A stretch of 63,172 nt of DNA from assembly GCA_023411225.1 (NCBI GenBank), contig JAEYPA010000169.1, forward strand, positions 1 to 63,172, given 5' to 3'. Source of the stretch: Bacillota bacterium. GTDB lineage: Bacteria; Bacillota; Clostridia; Lachnospirales; Lachnospiraceae. This document shows positions 51,225 to 61,074 of the stretch, piece after piece. A model generated the notes under the pieces. It was not told the DNA's origin. It saw only the letters and a program-made list of their open reading frames with translations, and did not search any database. Positions within the stretch are counted from its first letter, which is position 1; every line of letters starts with the position of its first letter. A program made the position numbers and the translations under genes.

Positions 51225-51947
51225 CTAGACCAACTGTTCTTCTTTGATAGGAGCCACTAAAGCCCCTATGGTACATACAACTATAGTTACTATAATTACA
51301 CGGAAGCCTGTAGAGATTTCCTTGATATATGGTGCAAAGCTCATAATACAGGATAGTGTACATGCAGATAATACTACCCCTAATATGGTTCGGGAATGCT
51401 TCACTGGAGGAATGATGATGGCCAAAAACATACCATATAAAGCAATGCCTAATGCAGCACTGAAGCTGGCTGGTAGTGCAGAACAGATAAATGCGCCTAA
51501 GGCTGTTCCTGTTGTCCAACCGATGATAGGACCGGTGATTAACCCTATCATATAACCATAGGTAAGCTCCATTTGCTCTGCTGCTGCGACTGCAAAGGTT
51601 TCATCTGTAATACCGAATGAAAAAATAAGACGCTCTAAAAGAGTAACCTTAGAATCTAACTTCTGGGATAGGGATAGAGACATTAGCATATAGCGTATAT
51701 TTATGACAAAGGTTGTTAATGTGATTTCTATGTATCCCGCGTTTTGAATGATTAAGGAAGTGCCTGCAAATTGTCCAGCGCTAGTGAGATTAGAAAGACT
51801 AATAAAAATAGCCAGCCAAGGATTTATTCCATTAGAGACTGCCATAAGCCCAAATGCAAATGATACAGGAACATAGCCAAAGGCAATGGGGGCTCCTCGC
51901 TTTAATCCATACTTAAATTGATTTCCAAAAGTGATCAAATCACTCAT
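51225..51947 (-). CDS. azlC: Branched-chain amino acid exporter large subunit AzlC
   Basis: A 240-residue AzlC-family permease with about six to seven membrane segments; signature GAPIAFGYVPVSFAFGLMA near the N-terminus and SAGQFAGTSLI. It works with AzlD. The ATG follows AAGGGAGAG on the minus strand. The intergenic region toward the FHA gene (51948-52170) contains no further gene. Confidence 0.92.
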   Translation of the reverse strand: MSDLITFGNQFKYGLKRGAPIAFGYVPVSFAFGLMAVSNGINPWLAIFISLSNLTSAGQFAGTSLIIQNAGYIEITLTTFVINIRYMLMSLSLSQKLDSKVTLLERLIFSFGITDETFAVAAAEQMELTYGYMIGLITGPIIGWTTGTALGAFICSALPASFSAALGIALYGMFLAIIIPPVKHSRTILGVVLSACTLSCIMSFAPYIKEISTGFRVIIVTIVVCTIGALVAPIKEEQLV

Positions 51948-52170
51948 TGTTCTCTCCCTTCATTTCAATAAGCATCTTTTTTTGTCAGCAAAACGTATTA
52001 TAACATTATGACAAGAAATTCACAACCTATCCAAATGCAAAAATAGTATTTATTACATTGGACAACTCAAAAAGTTAATATACATTGATGGAAAATTCTT
52101 TATTGTATAGTGTATAGATAGCTATGTTTTATGATGAAAGCTAAAAGAATGAAGAAAGAAGAGTGTAGAT

Positions 52171-53133
52171 ATGGGACAATACTATTTGCATCAACAGGAT
52201 CAACGTCAGTGGCTTTGTTATCTTTGCGGACCAATAGAAGGGTATAATCGGAATCTATATACGCAATTACAGAATCAGCAGATAGAGGGGCTTATCCCAA
52301 TCCAACTGAAAGAAGAAGCACGGGGGAGAATTTTTATTTATGATATTGGGACGAAGGTGTCACTATTTTCTGTTTTGCAAAGAGGAATTACCGAGCAAAG
52401 ACTTCTTAAATTATTATTAGATATTATATCTCAAGCAATAGATATCCAGAAATTAGGCTTTGATACTGAGAATATAATGTGGAGCACACAGTGCATATTT
52501 GTAGATGAGAGAGCAAGCAAATTAGGACTTATCATGGATATTTCTAATGGGGGAGAGAATAGAGGCAATCTACTGGGACGTATAAAGAGTTGGCTTATGG
52601 ATGCAAAGATTTATTCTGCTCAATTTTCCATTGATAGGTTTATACTCCAATATATGGAGACATCCCCTGACGCTTCTATAGAGGCATTGTTCAACTATAT
52701 AGAGAATCTCTATAATGAATTTTTTGAATGTAAAGAATACTCTGGTCATCTTAGCCTTACCAGCCGCTTGGATGAAAAGGGCATTCATATTGGTGATTAT
52801 GTTGAAATCATAAGTGATCAAGAAAAGACTTTGGGTTATTTAGGGGAAGCCTGTCTGATTAGAGCTCGTACGAAGGAGCGGATTCCAATTAAGAAAGAGT
52901 TGTTTTATATTGGAAAAGAGGCTTCTGCTGTGGACTACTGTATTGAAGATAATGCAGCAGTAAGCAGAAGCCATGCATGTATAGTTACAATGAACTCCAG
53001 GTATTATATTAGGGACTTGGGTTCAACAAATCGTACTTATGTGAACAATTTGGAGGTTTCCAGCAATCATATGCAGGAGCTCAGACCAGGTTACAGTATT
53101 ACTCTTGCAAATGAGGTGTTTTACTTTCAATAG
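52171..53133 (+). CDS. DUF6382 and FHA-domain protein
   Basis: 320 residues. The N-terminal ~170 residues match the clostridial DUF6382 type (ILFxD-like GLIPIQLKEEARGRIFIYDI, TEQRLLKLLLDIISQAIDIQKLGF). After a linker, the C-terminal ~85 residues are an FHA phosphothreonine-binding domain: FYIGKEASAVDYCIEDNAAVSR, SHACI and DLGSTNRTYVNN. Such proteins are often beside Tad/Flp pilus or secretion genes, but none is present here. Its last 35 nt overlap the convergent LysR gene. Confidence 0.85.
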   Translation: MGQYYLHQQDQRQWLCYLCGPIEGYNRNLYTQLQNQQIEGLIPIQLKEEARGRIFIYDIGTKVSLFSVLQRGITEQRLLKLLLDIISQAIDIQKLGFDTENIMWSTQCIFVDERASKLGLIMDISNGGENRGNLLGRIKSWLMDAKIYSAQFSIDRFILQYMETSPDASIEALFNYIENLYNEFFECKEYSGHLSLTSRLDEKGIHIGDYVEIISDQEKTLGYLGEACLIRARTKERIPIKKELFYIGKEASAVDYCIEDNAAVSRSHACIVTMNSRYYIRDLGSTNRTYVNNLEVSSNHMQELRPGYSITLANEVFYFQ

Positions 53134-54013
53134 AATTCTCTGTAAGACAGGCTATAAAGTTCTCGGAAGCATAATTTAGTGGCATGTTGCGATTATGAAC
53201 TACACAAAGTTCACGCGCAGGAAGTTCCTCCACCAAGGTTATAGTCGTAAGTTCTGGTTCCTGTTTTACACAAAAGTCTGGAACAAAGGCAACGCCAAGG
53301 CCTATTTTAGCCAAATCAATCAAAAGGTCATTACTACTTAATTCTACAGCAGGTGCTAGGTCTAACTGGTGCTGTAGGAAAAGTCCATGGAGAAACTCAC
53401 TGGTGGTAGAGGCCTTTTCCAACATAAGAATTGGGTATTGCATAAGGGTAGCCAGATTAACTGGGGTTTCCTGTATCTTAAAGAAATTACTATTCACTAC
53501 AAAAACATCGTGAAAGGTGTGTATCTCTTGAATCTGGTGCATGGTTGTCAGACGCTTATTGGGTGAATTGGTGATAATTAAGTCTACCTGATTACTTTCC
53601 AATAGATCGACACACTGAAGACTGGTACCATTGGTTACCTTTATATGAACATTAGGATATTTCATGTGGAACTGTTCTAAAAACGGAACTAAGTAATAAC
53701 GACATATGGTATCGCTGGCTCCAATTCTAAGCTGCCCTCCATTTAAGGAATTCGCCTCCAGAATCTGATTTTCACCTCGACTAATAAGATTGATAGCGGG
53801 TTCAATGTGTTTGAATAACAATTCGCCTTCTTTGGTCATCTTTACCTTTTTTGTACTGCGAATAAACAGTGGCTGGTTCAGACGCTTTTCCAAGACCTTA
53901 ATAGATTGGCTGACTGCAGATTGTGAGATAAATAAAGCTTTAGAAGCCTCTGAGAAGCTTAAAGTCTTTGCTACATAATAAAAAACCTTGTACAATTCAT
54001 AATTAATGTCCAT
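53099..54013 (-). CDS. LysR-family transcriptional regulator
   Basis: A 304-residue LTTR: N-terminal winged helix (YVAKTLSFSEASKALFISQSAVSQSIKVLEKRL) and a periplasmic-binding-like effector domain from about residue 90 (LRIGASDTICRYYLVPFL). Close in style to CysL/YtlI-type regulators, but the effector is unknown. It is divergent from the foldase gene at 54346 across 332 nt. The 3' end overlaps the FHA gene by 35 nt. Confidence 0.9.
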   Translation of the reverse strand: MDINYELYKVFYYVAKTLSFSEASKALFISQSAVSQSIKVLEKRLNQPLFIRSTKKVKMTKEGELLFKHIEPAINLISRGENQILEANSLNGGQLRIGASDTICRYYLVPFLEQFHMKYPNVHIKVTNGTSLQCVDLLESNQVDLIITNSPNKRLTTMHQIQEIHTFHDVFVVNSNFFKIQETPVNLATLMQYPILMLEKASTTSEFLHGLFLQHQLDLAPAVELSSNDLLIDLAKIGLGVAFVPDFCVKQEPELTTITLVEELPARELCVVHNRNMPLNYASENFIACLTENSIESKTPHLQE

Positions 54014-54345
54014 GACATTCTCCTTTGATCATTTCCAAAGACCTAACATCTATGTATAACTTCGGAAGTAATTACATGTTTTTATCTATGTGGAAACTTA
54101 ACTATTTAGATAAATAATATAAGCCACACTTATTAATCTTAGCATAGTCTGAAGTAAGTTACAAGACATTTTGTAAAAATCCTCTATTACAAGTGATCAC
54201 CATTAAAAGATGTATATTTTGTGAACTATTGTATTTATCTTGACTATAAGATAAAAATACATACAATATTAATTGTGAACTTTTTTACTTAAATATGATA
54301 TAATGTAGGTGACTATTTTATAATATACCATGAAGGAGGAAATGA
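54014..54345 (+). promoter_or_regulatory. Divergent intergenic region with promoter and dyad
   Basis: No gene. For the foldase gene, TTGACT at 54240-54245 and TACAAT at 54262-54267 (16-nt spacer) form a promoter, and a second TATAAT lies at 54299-54304. A dyad, TGTATTTATCTT (54230-54241) with AAGATAAAAATACA (54248-54261), overlaps the -35 and spacer and could bind a regulator such as the divergent LysR protein. Confidence 0.5.
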
Positions 54346-55587
54346 ATGAAGAGAGTAAAGATAGATAAGGTGAGATTTATATCAATCTTGCTGGTATTTA
54401 TCATGGTTATGACGGCTGCTGTCGGTTGTAATAGTACTAAGAAGGATAACCAGGAAGATAATGTTAATAAAGATAATCAACAGACAAAACCAGAACCTGA
54501 TCTTGAAAAAGTGATTTTGACAATAAATGATAAGGATTACACATTACAAGATATTATGTATATTTTGTACACAGTAGAGTTTCAAGCCGCTAGTGATATA
54601 AATATGGCTATAGCCATGGGTAATAGTGAAACGGATTACTGGAACGAGAAAGACGATACAACTGGAAAGACAATTCGAGAATTAACCAAAGAGAGTGTTC
54701 TAGATGTTGCTGAGCAAATTATTATACAGGAACAGATTGCAAAGGAGAAAGGGTATAAACTTACAGAGGATGAACTTGATACAGTAGAAAGCGAAGTGCA
54801 GGATGTGTTGGATAATCTGAAGGGCAATGAAGAATATCTGACTAGGACAGGCTTTACGAAAGAGAAGTTGACGGAGTTAGTAAAACAGTATGACTTAGCT
54901 TATAAGTATTTTATGGATCAGATGAAGCAGGTGAAGGTAGATGATACGGGCATAAAGAAAGAGATTAATCCAAAAGACTATGCGCAGGTTGAAATTGAGT
55001 ATATCCTGTTTTGGACTGGCGATGTGGATCAGAAGGGTAATTATTCGCGATTTGAGCCAGAGATGATATCAAAGATTCTAAAGCAAGCCCAGGCCGCCTA
55101 TAAAGAGGTAGAGGAAGGTGGAGATTTGATAGAGGTTGGCGACAAATACTACTCTGATGAGTATACAGTTGAAGCCGGAACACAACCTTTGTATAAAAAC
55201 GAAGAAGAAAATGAAGAATCCTTATACAATGCATTTAAGGATTTAAAAGTGGGAGAATTATATCCTGGTGTTGTTGAAACAACGGATGGGTATTACATTC
55301 TTCGATTAGTGAATGATAATTGTACAGAAGCTTATGATGAGATGATTGAAGAAGAGACTAGAAATGCTAAGGAAGCTGCTTACCAAGAAGAGTTTAATAA
55401 GATTAAGGCTAGCTATACCATAAAGGTAAATGAAAAAAACTGGGCTAACATCCAGATAGGCAATTATGCAGTTCCTGCAATAGATAACGATTCTGATGAA
55501 GAGTTTGATTATGATGAAGATAATTCAGAGGGGGACGGTGACGATTCAGGCAAAGATATTATAGATGAGGATGGGGCGGTTGGCTAG
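54346..55587 (+). CDS. PrsA/SurA-like foldase lipoprotein (PpiC-type)
   Basis: 413 residues: signal and lipobox VGCN (Cys about 28), a SurA_N-like helical region (residues ~55-190) and a parvulin-like region (~200-330) with YAQVEIEYILFWTG, YYSDEYTVEAGTQPL and VGELYPGVVETTDGYYILRLV. The C-terminus is acidic. It probably helps fold secreted proteins on the outside of the membrane. Isomerase activity is uncertain because the parvulin core is divergent. AAGGAGG precedes the start. A paralog follows 39 nt downstream. Confidence 0.8.
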   Translation: MKRVKIDKVRFISILLVFIMVMTAAVGCNSTKKDNQEDNVNKDNQQTKPEPDLEKVILTINDKDYTLQDIMYILYTVEFQAASDINMAIAMGNSETDYWNEKDDTTGKTIRELTKESVLDVAEQIIIQEQIAKEKGYKLTEDELDTVESEVQDVLDNLKGNEEYLTRTGFTKEKLTELVKQYDLAYKYFMDQMKQVKVDDTGIKKEINPKDYAQVEIEYILFWTGDVDQKGNYSRFEPEMISKILKQAQAAYKEVEEGGDLIEVGDKYYSDEYTVEAGTQPLYKNEEENEESLYNAFKDLKVGELYPGVVETTDGYYILRLVNDNCTEAYDEMIEEETRNAKEAAYQEEFNKIKASYTIKVNEKNWANIQIGNYAVPAIDNDSDEEFDYDEDNSEGDGDDSGKDIIDEDGAVG

Positions 55588-55626
55588 ACTAACCAAACAT
55601 AAGAAATTAGGTATGGAGGAGAAACT

Positions 55627-56883
55627 GTGAACAAGTCAAAAGCAATTATGAATGTGGATAAGATGCCACAGAAGAAACAACAAATTAAGAGAGAAGGAAG
55701 TAAACGTAATAAGATAATTGCTTCATGTATCGGAGCGGTAATACTGATTGGTTTAATTGTGTTGGTAGCCTTTGATTATCTTTATGTTGCACCATGTCTT
55801 AAGGTGGATGGTAAATCTTATAACATTAACGATATTCTAGTGCGTTATAATGTGTATAATTATGAGGCACAACTTGAGATGGATGCTAGATATGCACAAA
55901 TGACAGGAAGTGTAAAAACTAGTAATGAATATTGGGATAATGGCAATGTAAAGAATACCGCTAAAGAAAATGCAAAGAATACTGCAATTAAAACTCTACT
56001 TATGTACAAGGAAGCTGTTAAAGCAGGAATGACCTTGACAGATGAGGAAAAGGAAACAGAAAAAAAGGATACGAAGACTTTTTACTCTGCTATGAGTGCT
56101 GATCATAAAAAACGTGCTGATTTCTCGTTGGATGAGTTAACTGAGTACAGATTAATGTTCAAGCTGGCCAACAAGTACATCGATCAATTAAAGAAGGGCT
56201 ATAACATAACTAACGATAAATTGGAAACACCTATAAAGGAAGAAGATTATGATGAGATTAAATTCAAATTAATTGTTGCACCTATTACCAATGCTCAATC
56301 TACTTCTGATAAAGCTGAAAAGTTTGATGACAAAACATTGGCTACCTATATGGCTAAGATGAAGGAATATCTAGCTCAAGCTAAGTCTGGTAAAGATATG
56401 TCAAAGATTGTGGATGAAAAGGATGCCGCTATCTATCAGTATATGGAGACAACTCTCATGCGTGATAATAAGACATATCAGAAGGTATTAGATGCATTAG
56501 AGCCTCTTAAAAAGGGCGAAATATGTGATTATGTAATTGAAGATGATAAAGCATATTACATTGTTCAGATGGTTGATGACCATTGCAAAGATTCTTATGA
56601 AAATGCGGTAACTAGCGCTATTTCAAGTAAGGAGAATGAATTACTTACTAACGATGTCAATAAATTAATGAAAGAATATAATGTTGAGATTGGTTCTGGA
56701 TGGGATGATGTTGAGATAGGTAACGTTGTTGTCTATCCAGGAGAGGATATTTCTGAATTTACTGCAAGCAGTGCAGAGAATCCAGAAGAAGGAGCAGATG
56801 CTTCTGCCTCACCAGCAGCATCTACCTCACCAGCAGCTTCCACGTCGCCAAAGGCTTCCACTTCTCCTGATGCAGCTAAATAA
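55627..56883 (+). CDS. Membrane-anchored foldase paralog (SurA/PrsA-like)
   Basis: 418 residues: basic N-terminus, one membrane anchor (IIASCIGAVILIGLIVLVAFDYLYV, about residues 30-53), then the same helical and PpiC-like layout as the upstream lipoprotein (EIKFKLIVAPITNA, LKKGEICDYVIEDDKAYYIVQMVDDHCKDSYE). The tail is low-complexity Ala/Ser/Pro with ASTSP repeats, probably a wall-spanning linker. It lacks the lipobox. The start is GTG after GGAGGA. It is probably the product of a tandem duplication with the lipoprotein. Confidence 0.78.
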   Translation: MNKSKAIMNVDKMPQKKQQIKREGSKRNKIIASCIGAVILIGLIVLVAFDYLYVAPCLKVDGKSYNINDILVRYNVYNYEAQLEMDARYAQMTGSVKTSNEYWDNGNVKNTAKENAKNTAIKTLLMYKEAVKAGMTLTDEEKETEKKDTKTFYSAMSADHKKRADFSLDELTEYRLMFKLANKYIDQLKKGYNITNDKLETPIKEEDYDEIKFKLIVAPITNAQSTSDKAEKFDDKTLATYMAKMKEYLAQAKSGKDMSKIVDEKDAAIYQYMETTLMRDNKTYQKVLDALEPLKKGEICDYVIEDDKAYYIVQMVDDHCKDSYENAVTSAISSKENELLTNDVNKLMKEYNVEIGSGWDDVEIGNVVVYPGEDISEFTASSAENPEEGADASASPAASTSPAASTSPKASTSPDAAK

Positions 56884-56920
56884 CGCGATACGGTTTAATG
56901 AGAAATTGTAACATAATATA

Positions 56921-56955
56921 AAAGAGCTGTTGCTTTTGTGACAGCTCTTTTTAAT
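56921..56955 (+). terminator. Intrinsic terminator after the foldase pair
   Basis: AAAGAGCTGT at 56921-56930 pairs with ACAGCTCTTT at 56941-56950, followed by TTAA. Confidence 0.9.
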
Positions 56956-57124
56956 GTGCACACAAACAAATATGGAGATATCTGCATTGTACGGGAAAAT
57001 GTTATCAGCCATATATAAGAATCGGTAATAAGTATATTCAAATATATTAATTTAATTTATAAAAGAGTTTGTGTTACAATAATTAAGACGAAGATGATAT
57101 CTCAATAATTTGGAGGTTATAACA

Positions 57125-60100
57125 ATGAGTAATGTCAGAAGAATATATGTGGAAAAGAAGCAGCCATATGCCATTCGTGCAAAGGAACTAAAGCATGAAA
57201 TAAAGAGATACTTAAATATAAAAACCCTTGATCAAGTGCGAGTTTTAATTCGATATGATATAGAGAATGTAAGTGAAGAAACTTATAAAAAAGCTTTAGG
57301 AATTGTGTTCTCGGAACCACCTGTAGATATCCTGTATCAAGAAACCTTTACCAGGGAAGCTAAAGATATGGTATTTTCTGTAGAATATCTCCCTGGACAA
57401 TTTGATCAAAGAGCAGATTCTGCAGAACAGTGCGTGAAACTGTTGAAAGAAAGTGAAGCACCAGTGATTCGCTCTGCAACAACTTATGTATTGTCCGGTC
57501 AACTTATTGAGGAAGAATTTGCTAAAGTAAAGGCATATTGTATCAATCCTGTTGATTCTAGAGAAACCAATGAAATAAAACCAGAGACTCTTTCTACAAT
57601 TTTTGAGGAACCAGCTGATGTGGCAATCTTTGATGGTTTTATTGGTATGAAGGAAGAGGAATTAAAGAGCCTATATCAGTCTTTGAATCTGGCTATGACC
57701 TTTAAGGACTTTTTACATATTCAGAAGTATTTTGCTGAAAGTGAAAAGAGAGATCCATCCAAAACTGAGATTCGTGTACTAGATACCTATTGGTCAGATC
57801 ACTGCAGACATACTACCTTTTTAACTGAATTAACGGATGTTAAGATTGAGGATGGTTACTTCAAGACTCCTGTAGTGAAAAGTTATGAAGAATATATGGC
57901 AGCAAGAGAAGAGATCTTTGCTGGTCGTAAAGATAAGTTTGTGTCCCTTATGGATCTTGCACTAATTGCAATGAGGAAATTAAAAAAAGAGGGCAAGCTT
58001 CAGGATTTGGAGGAAAGTGATGAAATCAATGCATGTTCCATCGTAGTTCCTGTTGAGATAGATGGAAAGACAGAGGAATGGTTGATTTTCTTTAAAAATG
58101 AGACACACAATCATCCAACTGAGATAGAGCCATTTGGTGGTGCAGCAACCTGCTTAGGTGGAGCAATTCGTGATCCACTTTCCGGTCGTGGATATGTATA
58201 TCAGGCAATGCGTGTTACCGGAGCTGCTGATCCAACCATTTCCTTAAAAGATACTTTAAAAGGAAAACTTCCACAAAGAAAGATTGTAACTGGAGCAGCT
58301 CAAGGCTATTCTTCTTATGGTAATCAGATTGGGCTGGCTACCGGCCTTGTAAGTGAAGTGTACCATCCTAATTATGTGGCAAAGCGTATGGAAATTGGCG
58401 CTGTAATGGGTGCTGCCCCAAGAAAGAATGTAATTCGGTTGAATTCTGATCCAGGAGATCAGATTATTCTTCTTGGTGGAAGAACCGGGCGCGATGGCTG
58501 TGGCGGTGCAACTGGATCATCTAAGGTCCATACCGAGAAGTCCATTTCCACTTGTGGCGCTGAGGTACAAAAAGGTAATGCCCCTACTGAACGTAAGATT
58601 CAAAGATTATTCAGAAGAACAGAAGTAAGTTCTATTATAAAGAAATGTAATGATTTTGGTGCAGGTGGTGTTTCTGTAGCTATTGGTGAGTTGGCTGACG
58701 GCCTTCACATTTATCTTGATAAGGTACCTAAGAAATATGCAGGTCTAGACGGAACAGAGTTAGCTATTTCTGAATCTCAAGAGCGTATGGCAGTTGTGGT
58801 AGATCCTAAAGATGTAGATGCTATGCTAAAGTATGCCGAGGAAGAAAATCTGGAGGCAGTAGTAGCGGCTGAGGTTACGAAAGAGCCTAGACTTGTGATG
58901 ATCTGGAGAGGTAAGGAGATTGTAAACATAGAGAGAGCCTTTTTAGATACCAATGGTGCTCATCAAGAAACCAGTGTATGTATTACAATGCCTGATGAAA
59001 ACAATAACTATTTAACCAAGACAGAGCCTGTTTGCGATGTGAAGAAGAAATGGTTAGATAACTTAAGTGACTTGAATGTATGTAGTCAGAAGGGATTAGT
59101 AGAAATGTTTGACTCCTCCATTGGAGCTGCATCTGTGTTAATGCCTTATGGCGGTAAATATCAGTTAACTCCAACCCAGACTATGGTTGCTAAGCTTCCA
59201 ATGGATCAGGGAAGCTGTGATACAGTGACAATGATGAGCTATGGATTAGATCCTTATCTTTCAAGCTGGAGCCCTTACCATGGTTCCTTATATTCCATTC
59301 TATCTTCTGTTGCTAAGATAGTTGCAGCTGGTGGAGATTATAAGAAGATTCGTTTTACTTTCCAGGAATACTTTGAACGTCTGGGAGAGGATCCAAAGCG
59401 TTGGGGTCAGCCAATGGCATCTCTACTGGGAGCATTTGAAGCCCAGATGCGTCTTGGACTTCCAAGCATTGGTGGTAAAGACAGTATGTCCGGTACCTTT
59501 AATGATATTGATGTACCTCCTACCCTTTGCTCCTTTGCAGTGGATGTGGCAAAGGTTCAGGATATAGTCACTCCAGAGTTTAAGAAAGCCGGTCATAAGC
59601 TTATTCTGTTTAAGACCAATGCAGATGCTTACAGTGTTCCGGATTTTGATCAGATTAAAGAGCTGTATTCTAAGATAACGGCTTTAGTAAATAAAAAAGT
59701 ATTACAGGCAACATATGCCATTGGCTTTGGTGGACTTGCAGAAGCAGTTTCTAAGATGGCATTTGGTAATAAGATTGGTGTACGTATAATAGAAAATATA
59801 ACAAAAGAAGAGTTGTTTAAACCGGCTTATGGAAATATTGTAGCCGAAGTAGCCGAAGAAGACTTGGATAAAATTACAGTAGAGTATACAGTTGTTGGTG
59901 AGACTATAGAAGATTCCAAGTTGATATATGGTGACATGAATATCACTATGGAGGAGGCACTTACGGCTTGGACAAACTCATTGGAAAAAGTATTTCCAAC
60001 AAAGAGTGATGTTGAGCAGACCAAGATTACTACAGGCTTATATGATGCAAAGAATATATATGTATCAAAAAATAAGATTGCAAAGCCTAATGTTTTTATT

Positions 60101-60883
60101 CCTGTTTTTCCTGGAACCAACTGCGAATATGACAGTAAAAAAGCTTTTGAAGCCGCAGGAGCTTCTGTAAATACTGTGGTATTTAAGAATATGAGTGAGA
60201 AGAATATCACAGATTCCGTTGAAGCCTATATTAAGGCTATTCAACAAGCCCAGATTCTTATGTTCCCAGGTGGATTTAGTGCAGGTGATGAACCGGATGG
60301 TTCCGCCAAATTTATTGCATCTGCGTTCCGTAATCCAGGTATCATGGATGCAGTTCATGACTTGCTTAATAAACGTGATGGTTTAATTCTAGGTATTTGT
60401 AACGGCTTCCAAGCATTGATTAAACTAGGGTTGGTACCAAATGGTCAGATACTTCCTCAAACAGAGGATGCTCCAACCCTTGCCCGTAACAGTATAGGCC
60501 GCCACATCAGTAAATCTGTCTATACAAAGGTTGTAACCAATAAATCACCTTGGTTAATGCAGGCTGAACTTGGTAGTGTATATGCAATTCCAGCATCCCA
60601 TGGGGAAGGTCGTTTTGTGGCAAATGAAGAATGTATTCAGAAATTATTTGCTAATGGACAGGTTGCTACTCAATATGTTGATCTGCTAGGTAATCCAACA
60701 ATGGATGAGGATTTTAATCCAAATGGAAGCTATTATGCGATTGAAGGTATCACAAGTCCTGATGGACGTGTCCTTGGTAAGATGGCACACTCTGAACGTC
60801 GTGGAGATGGTGTTGCTCTAAATATTGTAGGTGACCAGAACCAACATATCTTTGAATCAGGTGTAGCTTATTTTACAAAATAA
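57125..60883 (+). CDS. purL: Phosphoribosylformylglycinamidine synthase, single-chain
   Basis: 1252 residues, the large form that fuses the synthetase and the glutamine amidotransferase; many Firmicutes instead use separate PurS, PurQ and PurL. It converts FGAR, glutamine and ATP to FGAM in purine synthesis. Seen are SDHCRHTTF, ETHNHPTEIEPFGGAATCLGGAIRD, a second synthetase half near GKDSMSGTF, and the C-terminal amidotransferase with VFPGTNCEYD, nucleophile Cys1092 in GICNGFQALI and SHGEGRF. ATG 57125 follows GGAGGTT; TTG 57110 overlaps that site. No purine riboswitch is visible upstream. It is monocistronic. Confidence 0.95.
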   Translation: MSNVRRIYVEKKQPYAIRAKELKHEIKRYLNIKTLDQVRVLIRYDIENVSEETYKKALGIVFSEPPVDILYQETFTREAKDMVFSVEYLPGQFDQRADSAEQCVKLLKESEAPVIRSATTYVLSGQLIEEEFAKVKAYCINPVDSRETNEIKPETLSTIFEEPADVAIFDGFIGMKEEELKSLYQSLNLAMTFKDFLHIQKYFAESEKRDPSKTEIRVLDTYWSDHCRHTTFLTELTDVKIEDGYFKTPVVKSYEEYMAAREEIFAGRKDKFVSLMDLALIAMRKLKKEGKLQDLEESDEINACSIVVPVEIDGKTEEWLIFFKNETHNHPTEIEPFGGAATCLGGAIRDPLSGRGYVYQAMRVTGAADPTISLKDTLKGKLPQRKIVTGAAQGYSSYGNQIGLATGLVSEVYHPNYVAKRMEIGAVMGAAPRKNVIRLNSDPGDQIILLGGRTGRDGCGGATGSSKVHTEKSISTCGAEVQKGNAPTERKIQRLFRRTEVSSIIKKCNDFGAGGVSVAIGELADGLHIYLDKVPKKYAGLDGTELAISESQERMAVVVDPKDVDAMLKYAEEENLEAVVAAEVTKEPRLVMIWRGKEIVNIERAFLDTNGAHQETSVCITMPDENNNYLTKTEPVCDVKKKWLDNLSDLNVCSQKGLVEMFDSSIGAASVLMPYGGKYQLTPTQTMVAKLPMDQGSCDTVTMMSYGLDPYLSSWSPYHGSLYSILSSVAKIVAAGGDYKKIRFTFQEYFERLGEDPKRWGQPMASLLGAFEAQMRLGLPSIGGKDSMSGTFNDIDVPPTLCSFAVDVAKVQDIVTPEFKKAGHKLILFKTNADAYSVPDFDQIKELYSKITALVNKKVLQATYAIGFGGLAEAVSKMAFGNKIGVRIIENITKEELFKPAYGNIVAEVAEEDLDKITVEYTVVGETIEDSKLIYGDMNITMEEALTAWTNSLEKVFPTKSDVEQTKITTGLYDAKNIYVSKNKIAKPNVFIPVFPGTNCEYDSKKAFEAAGASVNTVVFKNMSEKNITDSVEAYIKAIQQAQILMFPGGFSAGDEPDGSAKFIASAFRNPGIMDAVHDLLNKRDGLILGICNGFQALIKLGLVPNGQILPQTEDAPTLARNSIGRHISKSVYTKVVTNKSPWLMQAELGSVYAIPASHGEGRFVANEECIQKLFANGQVATQYVDLLGNPTMDEDFNPNGSYYAIEGITSPDGRVLGKMAHSERRGDGVALNIVGDQNQHIFESGVAYFTK

Positions 60884-60900
60884 ATAGGATACTAAACGTA

Positions 60901-60940
60901 AGAGTTGATGCTAGGTTGGGCTGGCATCAACTCTTTTTTG
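60901..60940 (+). terminator. Intrinsic terminator after purL
   Basis: AGAGTTGATGC at 60901-60911 pairs perfectly with GCATCAACTCT at 60924-60934, followed by TTTTTG. Confidence 0.93.
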
Positions 60941-61074
60941 TTATAACTAATAGGTAATTTCTTGCAAATCTATATATAAATTTTGATAGGATAAGTTGTA
61001 GAAAAATCTTTAAAAATAAATACAATTTAGGTATAATGGTATTAATCTCTGAAAACATTTAGGAGGTGAGGAAA

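Noticed and set aside
56951..57124. Purine riboswitch upstream of purL
   Set aside because: The conserved core loops of the purine aptamer are not present, and no terminator/antiterminator pair follows.
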